Source of the DNA: DASZVB01 sp035545855 | GTDB lineage: Bacteria > Myxococcota_A > Polyangia > Polyangiales > Polyangiaceae | Direction: 5' to 3' | Assembly (NCBI GenBank): GCA_035545855.1 | Contig: DASZXK010000082.1 | Location: forward strand, 1 to 64,000 | Length of the DNA stretch: 64,000 bases | Shown: piece by piece, positions 7,420-14,762 of the stretch | Numbering within the stretch: the stretch's first letter is position 1 | How the letters are laid out: every line of letters begins with the position of its first letter | Notes under the pieces: model-generated | Told to the model about the DNA's origin: nothing | The model's input: only the letters and a program-made list of their open reading frames with translations | Databases searched by the model: none | Translations under genes and position numbers: made by a program

Positions 7420-9804
7420 TCAGCCGCCGTTCGACGCCGGGGTGAACGCGCGACAGGGCTGTCCGCGGTTCGACGGGCACGGCGGGAGCTTGCCTCCGGC
7501 CTTCCCTCCCGGGACGACCGGGAGCACGAGCTTCGACGTCCCGAGCTGGATGGTGTTCTCGATCGTGCCGTCCTCGATCGTGTCGAACGTCCACCGCGGA
7601 CGGTCGCCGCCCGGAGCCTGGACGGTCACGCGGATCTTGCTGCCGGCGCGGAAGGCGTACGCGACGGGGTAGATCTGGACGCGCACCGTCTCGAAGGCGC
7701 CCGCGGGCATGTCCTTCTTGTCCGCGAGGAGGTGCAGCTGGACCGGGTCCGTCGCCGTGGCCTGCGTCGCGTCCACGGTGCGATGCGAGGCGCGGATCCA
7801 GCCGTTCTGGACGTACATCTCCTGTCCGTCGGGGCGCACGTCCGTGAGCGTGACCTGGAGGTCCGTGTCCGTCTTGGAGGACTTCAGCTGGAGGTCGAGC
7901 GAAGACGGTCCGACGATGAGCACGTCCTCCGCGAGCGGCGGGGTCGAGAAGCCGACCCCCGCGCCCGCGGCGACCGGCTGCCAGTCGTAGGCGGGAAGCG
8001 CCGCCCACGGATCCCCGGTGCCCGTGCCGGTCAGCGTCTGCGCCGGGCGCTTCGACGGGTCTCCCGTGTACTTCACCTCGGAGGCGCCGGAGGGGGCCGT
8101 CGTCGTGAGCGCGCCGGCGTCGCCGAGGTAGTAGCTCGTCGCGACGGCTTCCTTCACCGGCCAGGCGTCGAACCCGAGCTCCCAGAGCGGCTGGAGCGCG
8201 CCCAGCCCCTTGTCGCCGCCGCCGCCGCTATCGAAGAGCAGACGCACGCGCGGGTCCTTCCGGAACTCCGTGCGCGCGAGGGCCGGGTCCGTGAAGGAGT
8301 CGAAGCGCGTGGGGGGGACGGCCATGGCGCTCGAGCCGGCCGCGATGGCCTTGTAGAGCTCGCCGCTCAGGGCGGTGACGGTCGCAGGGAAGCTCGGGAT
8401 CCGATCGGCGACGAAGAGGTCCAGGAACTCCGCCCAGCGCGAGATGGTCGCCGGGCCGAGCGAGTCCGCGTGGACGCCGTTCTGCATGCTGACCCAGACG
8501 TCCGGGTTCTTGTCGAGCTTCGAGATCATCTCCGGGAAATGGCCGCCCGTCTGCTCGTCGTGGAACTGTCCGACCAGGAACACCGGGACGTCGATCTTGT
8601 CGGCCCACGTGGACGCGCAGCGCTGGTCGACGAGCTTCGGCACGCGGAACGGATTGTCCGCGAGGATCTGGTTGATGTCCTGCGTCTGGAGGCGGAGCTT
8701 CTGGTTGTCGATGCAGTGCTGATCGCCCTGCTTGACGAGCTCGATGGCGTAAGGCTGCGCGCCGTCCTCCGGAGCGGGGTGCGCGTTCTGCTGTCGTTCC
8801 TCGAGCCAGGACGCGGCGAAGCCGTTGTTGAAGATGCCGCCCGGAAAACCGGTCGCGATGTAGATGTCGTCCGTCACGCTCATGGGCGCGATCGCGGCGA
8901 GGTGCGGAGGTTTCGTCCCCGCGACGAAGAACTGGGAGATGCCGGAGAAGGAGATCCCAGCGAGGCCGACCTTGTGGCCCTTCACCCAGGATTGCTTCGC
9001 GACGATCTCGACGACGTCGTAGCCGTCGTACGTCGTCGGGACGTCGAAGAGCTGGAAATCTCCGCCCGAGCACCCCGAGCCGCGCATCTGCATCGCGATC
9101 GACGCGTACCCGAGCAGCGGCAAGATGAGCGAGCTGACCGCCGTCGACGTGGACGGGAGGAGCGGATCCGTGAGGGTATCGACGCCCTGCCCGGAGCCCA
9201 CCGCGGCGATCGCCGCGCTCAGCAGATCTCCGGGCGCCGCGATCTGGTAGCCCGAGTCTTCGATGACCGTGGGGAACGGGCCGTCGGCGAGCGTCTTTCC
9301 GGGCGGCAGGCGCACCGTGACGGCGAGCTCGATGCCGTCGCGCATCTTCACGTAGTTCGTGCCCTGCACGAGCGGCTGATCGTAGAGGCTCGAGTCGGGG
9401 ACGTCCGTCTGCGAGAGAACCTTGAACTCCGGCGTGCCGAAGACGTCCGTTCCGTCGGAGTGTCTCACCGTGTAGCCGTCGCCCGGCGTGACGTCCCGCC
9501 AGATGAACGAGCCGAGCCGATCGGCCGTCCCGTGATCGATCTCCGTGCCGTTCTTGTCGACGAGCAGCAGCGCGTCCCCCTCGTTCGCGTCCGTCACCCA
9601 GACCTGACCGATCGAGCCGCCCGCCTTGAAGGTCGCCTCCTTCGTGACGTCCGGGACCTTCGGCCCTCCTCCGCCGTCCGTACCGATCGTTCCACCGTCC
9701 GTGCCGGACGCCGCCGAGTTCTTCGCGACGTGACCATCCGAGAAACATCCGGTGGCGAACAGGAGCAGCGTGGCGGTGCAGGCGGTGAAGCGGCGGATCT
9801 TCAT
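7420..9804 (-). CDS. CocE/NonD (peptidase S15-type) secreted hydrolase
   Basis: 794 residues from the ATG at 9804, preceded by an AAGG ribosome site. A signal peptide ends in the lipobox L-F-A-T-G-C (Cys near residue 20), then a short Gly/Asp linker. The catalytic half has V-K-M-R-D-G-I-E-L-A-V-T-V-R-L-P, the nucleophile region V-G-L-A-G-I-S-F-S-G-I-S-Q, and a D-x-x-x-P-V-F-L-V-G block. The C-terminal half is the jelly-roll domain of X-Pro dipeptidyl-peptidase/CocE enzymes (R-A-G-S-K-I-R-V-T-V). Expected activity is ester or peptide hydrolysis at the cell surface. The final residues include two Cys that may form a disulfide. Confidence 0.85.
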   Translation of the reverse strand: MKIRRFTACTATLLLFATGCFSDGHVAKNSAASGTDGGTIGTDGGGGPKVPDVTKEATFKAGGSIGQVWVTDANEGDALLLVDKNGTEIDHGTADRLGSFIWRDVTPGDGYTVRHSDGTDVFGTPEFKVLSQTDVPDSSLYDQPLVQGTNYVKMRDGIELAVTVRLPPGKTLADGPFPTVIEDSGYQIAAPGDLLSAAIAAVGSGQGVDTLTDPLLPSTSTAVSSLILPLLGYASIAMQMRGSGCSGGDFQLFDVPTTYDGYDVVEIVAKQSWVKGHKVGLAGISFSGISQFFVAGTKPPHLAAIAPMSVTDDIYIATGFPGGIFNNGFAASWLEERQQNAHPAPEDGAQPYAIELVKQGDQHCIDNQKLRLQTQDINQILADNPFRVPKLVDQRCASTWADKIDVPVFLVGQFHDEQTGGHFPEMISKLDKNPDVWVSMQNGVHADSLGPATISRWAEFLDLFVADRIPSFPATVTALSGELYKAIAAGSSAMAVPPTRFDSFTDPALARTEFRKDPRVRLLFDSGGGGDKGLGALQPLWELGFDAWPVKEAVATSYYLGDAGALTTTAPSGASEVKYTGDPSKRPAQTLTGTGTGDPWAALPAYDWQPVAAGAGVGFSTPPLAEDVLIVGPSSLDLQLKSSKTDTDLQVTLTDVRPDGQEMYVQNGWIRASHRTVDATQATATDPVQLHLLADKKDMPAGAFETVRVQIYPVAYAFRAGSKIRVTVQAPGGDRPRWTFDTIEDGTIENTIQLGTSKLVLPVVPGGKAGGKLPPCPSNRGQPCRAFTPASNGG

Positions 9805-9846
9805 GGGAACCTTTCGAGACGGAGAATGAAAAAGGGGGAAAATCCG

Positions 9847-9876
9847 AACATAGCTCGCGCTCCGTCCACTTCTCAA
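9847..9876 (-). promoter_or_regulatory. Candidate sigma-70 promoter for the CocE hydrolase
   Basis: On the minus strand TTGAGA (9876-9871) and TATGTT (9852-9847) are 18 bp apart. They match the -35 and -10 consensus at 5/6 and 4/6 positions and sit about 45-70 bp before the ATG at 9804. The stretch is AT-richer than its surroundings. No other evidence. Confidence 0.4.
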
Positions 9877-9904
9877 GACAATGGACTCTCTTTCCAGCAC
9901 GATT

Positions 9905-10348
9905 TCCGCTCGAAAACAGAGCGGCGCGCTTTCGGACGGAGTGCGTGTGCGACCAATCGTCGCGCGCGCGCGTGGCTTCGACCGAATCGTTCAAGACTCG
10001 ATGCGAGATGACGCGAAGCGCGTCGAGACTTCACGTCACCACGCGGTACAGCCGCGCGCGATCACGCTCTCCTTCGTGGCGGTGTCATGAGCGCCACGGC
10101 CGCCTTCCGTCCAACTGACAACCGAAGATGTCGGAGCCGCCAGGGCAAAGCCGGGGACCCCCCGGAGCCATGCCCACACCCGGGTCACGGAAGACTCGCC
10201 CCGTAGAGGAAAAGGCGAGGTCGTGCGATGCTTTGAGAGTGCGTCGGCGGCATACTCTCGGCTCTTCCGGGACCTGGTGGTACCGTGGGCGGTCCTGCGT
10301 GTTTGCCCTCCATTGGTTCCATGGTACCGACCTGTGGGTCGAGCTGCG
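9905..10348. other. Intergenic region with hairpins upstream of kinase
   Basis: About 440 bp between the divergent CocE hydrolase and kinase genes; short open frames here look non-coding. Contents include an exact 6-bp stem ccgggg/ccccgg with a 3-nt loop at 10151-10165, a second stem ctcgcc/ggcgag at about 10195-10220, and an 11-bp imperfect inverted repeat with KpnI-like cores (10278-10288 and 10319-10329). The cluster of stems resembles a structured leader, but it matches no riboswitch class I know. Confidence 0.4.
10278..10329. repeat. Inverted repeat just upstream of kinase start
   Basis: Arms tggtaccgtgg (10278-10288) and ccatggtaccg (10319-10329) pair at 9 of 11 positions across a 30-bp spacer. 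It ends 19 bp before the ATG at 10349, so it could be an operator or an RNA hairpin close to the ribosome site. Confidence 0.4.
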
Positions 10349-11806
10349 ATGACGTCCACCCCGCCCCGACCTCGCGTGACGTCCCGGTACTACGCACCGG
10401 GCGAGACGATTGCGGGCAAGTACCAGCTCGTCAGCACGCTCGGTGAAGGCGGAATGGGCGCGGTCTGGCTCGCGAAGAACGTCGCGCTCGAGACGAACGT
10501 CGCGCTGAAGCTCCTCCGCGCCGACCTCGAAGCGGAGGACGCCGCCGAGCGGCTCGGTCAGGAGGCCCGCGCCGCGGCGCGGATCGGGCACCGCGCGATC
10601 GTTCGCGTCTTCGACTTCGGTCACACCGAGCAGGGCGACCCGTTCATCGCGATGGAGCTCCTCGAAGGAGAGAGCCTCGCGACGGTGCTCGCGACTCGCG
10701 GTCGTCTCACGCCGGTGAAGGCCGTGCAGACGCTCCTTCCCATTGCCGACGCGCTCGCCGCGGCGCACGCGAGAGGCATCGTCCACCGGGACCTGAAGCC
10801 CGACAACCTCTTCCTCGTGCGGGAGGGGCGTCGCACGCAGCCCAAGGTCGTCGACTTCGGGATCGCCAAGGTCCAGCAAGATGCCGGGCCCACTCGGACG
10901 CTCACCCGTCAGGGAACGGTCCTCGGCAGCCCCGGCTACATGTCTCCCGAGCAGGCGCGCGGCGCCGCCGGCATCGACCACCGGACGGACGTCTGGTCGC
11001 TCGCGGTGGTGCTCTACGAGTGCATCACGGGTCGCGCGGCCTTCGACGGCGACAACTACAACGCCCTCATGCGCGCCATCATCGAGGACGACGTCGTTCC
11101 GTGCACGGAGCTTGCTGCCGGGGACGTCGCGCTCTGGGAGATCCTGAAGAAGGCTCTCGAGAAGATGCCGGACGCGCGCTGGCCGTCGATGCGGGACTTC
11201 GGGCTCGCGCTGGTCGACTGGCTCGCGTCGCACGGGGTGGACACGGACGTCTGCGGCGATCAGACGTCGGCGCTCTTCGACGATCCGGTTCCCTCGGGGT
11301 CGGGTCCGCGGGACATCCTGAGCGTCCCGCCGCCGTCTCTCGTGCGGACCCCCGGAGGGATGACCCCGGGCCGAGGCAGCCCCGCGCTCACCGTCTCCTC
11401 CTCCTCGCCGCACGGTCCGGAGTCGACGTCGGCCGTGTCCTCCGCGGTTCCGCCGAAGATCCGCCCGCTCCCCCTCGCAGTCGCGCTCGGTATCGGCGTG
11501 GTTCTGCTCGCCGTCGTCGGCAGCTTCATCATCTGGCATGGATCGTCGAACGCGAGCGCACCTTCCGCCGAGCCGGCGGCGGCCGCCGCCCCGCCGCTCC
11601 GGGTTCCGAAGGCTGCCGAGACCGCGCCTCCCGCCCAAGCTCCTGCACCGACCGCGGATGCGCCTGCGCCTTCCGCTGCCGCCAAAGAAGCGGCGACGGG
11701 TCCCGTCAAGAAGAAGGGCAGCGCTGCCAGGTCGCCGGTGCTCGCGAAACCCGCGGTCGCGCCGAAACCCGCCGCCGCACCTTCCGACCTCAAAGATCCT
11801 TACTGA
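10349..11806 (+). CDS. Membrane Ser/Thr protein kinase (Hanks type)
   Basis: 485 residues. The kinase domain covers about residues 25-295: glycine loop L-G-E-G-G-M-G-A-V-W, catalytic Lys54 in V-A-L-K, H-R-D-L-K-P-D-N, D-F-G-I-A-K and G-Y-M-S-P-E-Q. A Pro/Ser linker leads to one membrane helix (V-A-L-G-I-G-V-V-L-L-A-V-V-G) near 385-405, then an Ala/Pro/Lys-rich extracytoplasmic tail ending D-L-K-D-P-Y. The ATG at 10349 is preferred over an upstream frame start at 10223 because kinase homology starts soon after it. Its stop overlaps the start of the PEGA gene (TGATG), so the two proteins are probably co-expressed. Confidence 0.92.
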   Translation: MTSTPPRPRVTSRYYAPGETIAGKYQLVSTLGEGGMGAVWLAKNVALETNVALKLLRADLEAEDAAERLGQEARAAARIGHRAIVRVFDFGHTEQGDPFIAMELLEGESLATVLATRGRLTPVKAVQTLLPIADALAAAHARGIVHRDLKPDNLFLVREGRRTQPKVVDFGIAKVQQDAGPTRTLTRQGTVLGSPGYMSPEQARGAAGIDHRTDVWSLAVVLYECITGRAAFDGDNYNALMRAIIEDDVVPCTELAAGDVALWEILKKALEKMPDARWPSMRDFGLALVDWLASHGVDTDVCGDQTSALFDDPVPSGSGPRDILSVPPPSLVRTPGGMTPGRGSPALTVSSSSPHGPESTSAVSSAVPPKIRPLPLAVALGIGVVLLAVVGSFIIWHGSSNASAPSAEPAAAAAPPLRVPKAAETAPPAQAPAPTADAPAPSAAAKEAATGPVKKKGSAARSPVLAKPAVAPKPAAAPSDLKDPY

Positions 11807-12816
11807 TGGGGATTCCGGGGAGAGTCGCGAGCGCGTCGATCGCGGTCGTCGTGGCGGCGACGCTCCCGGCGGGGAACGCGCGTGCGGAGGGCGGCGGCTC
11901 CACCAGCGCCGCCCAGCCGGCCGAGTTCGCGCGCATGCGCTACCGGCAGGGGGTGGACGCGTATCGCTCCGGTCGATATCGCGAGGCCGTCGACTATTTC
12001 CTCGAAGCGGACACGCTGGCGCCGAACGCCGCGCTCTCCTTCAACATCGCGCGCGCCTACGAAAAGCTCGACGACCCTGCGGCCGCGCTTCGCTGGTACC
12101 GGGACTACCTGCGTCGCGCGCCGGACGCGAAGGACAGGGCGGATACCGAGAAGCTCATCCACGGGTTCGAGGTCCGTCTGCAGGCGAAGGGCGTCCAGCA
12201 GGTCTCGGTGACGTCCACGCCTGCCGGCTCGACCGTCGCGATCGACGCGCGAGTCGTCGGCACGACGCCGGTGACGCTCGAGCTTCCCCCCGGCCCTCAC
12301 CAGGTGGAACTCCGTCACGACGGCTACGAGAACGGCGCGACGTCGATCGATCTCCCTGCCGACCACGCGATCGACGTCGACCTGGCGCTGACGGCGACTG
12401 CGGCTCCCGTCGCTGCTTCACCCGCCGCCGCACCGCCGCCGGCCGGAACGCCAGTCGGAACCGAGCCGAAGAAGGATTCCGGGGCCAGCCGGTTCCCATT
12501 CCTCCCGGTGGGATGGACGCTCGTGGGAGTCGGTGGCGCATCTCTCGCGACCTCGCTCGCGTTCGAGATCTCCCGGCGGGGCGCCGAGTCCGACGCGAAG
12601 CACGAGACGACGCAGATCGGCTACGCTTCCAAGCTGGACACCATGGAGGGTCGGCAGACCGCCGCGCGGGTCTTCCTCGGCGTCGGCGCGGGGCTCGCGA
12701 TCGCCGGCGGCGTATTCGTGTTCCTCGGCTCGAGTCACCGCGGTAGCGAGGGAGCGGCCGTCTCGGCGGCCTGCGTGCCGGGCACGTGCTTCTCGATGGT
12801 GAAGGGGGCGTTTTGA
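11806..12816 (+). CDS. TPR and PEGA domain exported protein
   Basis: 336 residues. Cleavable signal peptide (…A-G-N-A-R-A). Residues about 40-120 form TPR-like helices (Y-R-Q-G-V-D-A-Y-R-S-G-R-Y-R-E-A-V). Residues about 128-195 are a PEGA domain (V-S-V-T-S-T-P-A-G-S-T-V, H-Q-V-E-L-R-H-D-G-Y). Two hydrophobic segments near the C-terminus flank a short polar loop. Such proteins are frequent partners of Ser/Thr kinases in myxobacteria. It begins one base inside the kinase stop, and its own stop overlaps the TTG start of the next gene. Confidence 0.85.
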   Translation: MGIPGRVASASIAVVVAATLPAGNARAEGGGSTSAAQPAEFARMRYRQGVDAYRSGRYREAVDYFLEADTLAPNAALSFNIARAYEKLDDPAAALRWYRDYLRRAPDAKDRADTEKLIHGFEVRLQAKGVQQVSVTSTPAGSTVAIDARVVGTTPVTLELPPGPHQVELRHDGYENGATSIDLPADHAIDVDLALTATAAPVAASPAAAPPPAGTPVGTEPKKDSGASRFPFLPVGWTLVGVGGASLATSLAFEISRRGAESDAKHETTQIGYASKLDTMEGRQTAARVFLGVGAGLAIAGGVFVFLGSSHRGSEGAAVSAACVPGTCFSMVKGAF

Positions 12817-14762
12817 GCCTGCTCCGGGCGGCGCTCGCCGGACTCGCCGTCGTGCTCGGCGCCGCGGCGGGCTGCACGAGCTCGCTCGACACGAGCCTCG
12901 AGGGCCTCGCGTGCTCGCCTTCCGGCGACTGCGTGGACGGGTTCGTGTGCGACACCCGGCGCAACGTCTGCGTCCGTCCGGGAGCGCTCCCGTCCGGAAC
13001 GGGCGGCGCCGGGGGGGGCGGGGGCTCCGCTGGACAGGGCCTCGGCGGTGGCGCCGGCGGGCTCGCGAACGGGGGCGCTTCATCCGGGGGAGCCGCCGGG
13101 AGCGACGGCGGGCCGATCGCCTGCACCGAGGGGCTCACGGTCTGCTCGAACCAGTGCGTCGACCTGAAGAAGAACGTGAACCACTGCGACGGGTGCGGCG
13201 CGATGTGCACCGCGCCGCTCCTCGGGACGCCGCTCTGCGTGGACGGCGCGTGCAACTTCGTCTGTACGGGCACGCTCGAACGGTGCGGTCAGGAGTGCGT
13301 CGACTTCGCGGGAGACGTCCAGAACTGCGGTGGCTGCGGCAAGACGTGCCCGACGCCGAATCACGGTTCCGCCAGGTGCACGGCGACCGGTTGCGAAATT
13401 GCGTGCGACCCCGGCTACGACCCGTGCGGGACCGAGTGCATCAACCTCGCGAGTGATCCGAAGCACTGCGGTGACTGCGGCACCGCGTGCCTGCCGTCCG
13501 AGGTCTGCACACCCACCGGGTGTGGAAACGCCTGCACCGGCACGCTCACCAACTGCTCCGGGGCCTGCGTGGACGTCTCGACGGACCCCGACCACTGCGG
13601 CGACTGCTCGACGGTCTGCCCGGATCCGGCCGGAGGGCATGCCACGTGCGCCGAAAAGGCGTGCGGCGTCGCCTGCGACGGTGCGCTCTCGCCCTGCGGC
13701 GCCGGCTGCGTGGACACGACCTCCGATCCGAACAACTGCGGCGGATGCGGCACGGTGTGCAACGCGCCCGCGAACGGCGTCGCGACGTGCGGCGCGACCG
13801 GCTGCGGCTTTCAGTGCAACGACGGCTTCGTCCAGTGCGGCTCGCTCTGCGTGAAGACGGCCTCCGATCCGGCGCACTGCGGGCGGTGCGACGTCGCGTG
13901 CGGCGCGACGGAAGTGTGCTCCTCCGGCACGTGCACGTCCGCCTGCACGGGGACGGCGAAGCCGTGCAACGGCGCGTGCGTGGACACGCAGACGGACCCT
14001 GCGAACTGCAACGCTTGCGGCACGGTCTGCCCGTCGCCCGTGAACGGGTCCGCGGTGTGCACGGCGGGCGTCTGCGACGTTCAATGCACGGCCGGCTTCA
14101 CGAAGTGCAACGGCGCGTGCATTCCGATGGACTCGGACGTCCAGAACTGCGGCGGGTGCGGCACCGAGTGCACACCGCCCGCGAACAGGATTGCGTCCTG
14201 CGTCTCGGGGCAGTGCAAGTACACCTGCTCGGGGACGACGACGGACTGCAGCGGGGCCTGCGTCGACCTCGCGACGGACCCGAACCACTGCGGAACGTGC
14301 CCGGTCGTCTGCGGCTCGAGCGAGGTCTGCACCGGCGGGACGTGCAAGGCTTCCTGCACCGGTGGGCTCACCCCCTGCAACGGCGGCTGCGTCGACACGA
14401 CGTCGAATCCCCTGAACTGCAACGGCTGCGGAAACGTGTGCTCGGCGCCTTTCAACGCGACGCCCACCTGCGTGGCTTCGACGTGCGGGTACACCTGCAC
14501 GTCCCCGTACCTCAAGTGCACGAACGCCTGCGTGAACCCCTACACGGACCCGATGAACTGCGGCGGGTGCGCGAAGGTCTGCCAGGCCGGCGCGCACTCG
14601 ACGGCGGTGTGTACGGCGGCCCAGTGCGGCGTCCAGTGCGACCCAGGCTATGCGCTCTGCAGCGGCCGCTGCACGGACATCTCGAGCGATCAGACCAACT
14701 GCGGGAACTGCGGCGTCAAGTGCACGGGCGGGAAGCACTGCAAGGGCGGGTCCTGCCTCTGA
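12813..14762 (+). CDS. Lipoprotein with twelve Cys-rich repeats
   Basis: 649 residues from a TTG at 12813 that overlaps the previous stop; a strong GAAGGGGG site lies just upstream, which decides the start. The lipobox is G-A-A-A-G-C. After a Gly-rich linker (about residues 60-105) come twelve units ending in the pattern C-V-D-x-x-x-D-x-x-x-C-G-x-C-G-x-x-C, spaced about 40-50 residues. All are rich in Cys, so a rigid disulfide-linked surface rod is likely. Such proteins are common in Myxococcota and are often mislabelled as tryptophan synthase alpha chain. Third gene of the kinase-PEGA set. Its 3' end overlaps the convergent GH44 gene by 47 bp. Confidence 0.85.
   Translation: MSLLRAALAGLAVVLGAAAGCTSSLDTSLEGLACSPSGDCVDGFVCDTRRNVCVRPGALPSGTGGAGGGGGSAGQGLGGGAGGLANGGASSGGAAGSDGGPIACTEGLTVCSNQCVDLKKNVNHCDGCGAMCTAPLLGTPLCVDGACNFVCTGTLERCGQECVDFAGDVQNCGGCGKTCPTPNHGSARCTATGCEIACDPGYDPCGTECINLASDPKHCGDCGTACLPSEVCTPTGCGNACTGTLTNCSGACVDVSTDPDHCGDCSTVCPDPAGGHATCAEKACGVACDGALSPCGAGCVDTTSDPNNCGGCGTVCNAPANGVATCGATGCGFQCNDGFVQCGSLCVKTASDPAHCGRCDVACGATEVCSSGTCTSACTGTAKPCNGACVDTQTDPANCNACGTVCPSPVNGSAVCTAGVCDVQCTAGFTKCNGACIPMDSDVQNCGGCGTECTPPANRIASCVSGQCKYTCSGTTTDCSGACVDLATDPNHCGTCPVVCGSSEVCTGGTCKASCTGGLTPCNGGCVDTTSNPLNCNGCGNVCSAPFNATPTCVASTCGYTCTSPYLKCTNACVNPYTDPMNCGGCAKVCQAGAHSTAVCTAAQCGVQCDPGYALCSGRCTDISSDQTNCGNCGVKCTGGKHCKGGSCL

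Noticed and set aside
7396..10011. Long plus-strand open frame across the CocE gene
   Set aside because: It is the antisense of the CocE/NonD gene, Arg/Glu-rich, with no motifs.
10110..10222. c-di-GMP (GEMM) riboswitch
   Set aside because: AGGGCAAAGCC is suggestive, but the second conserved block (GACGCAAAGCC) and receptor helix are missing.
10036..10359. 107-residue minus-strand frame upstream of the kinase
   Set aside because: No recognisable protein, and it overlaps the hairpin-rich leader and the kinase start.
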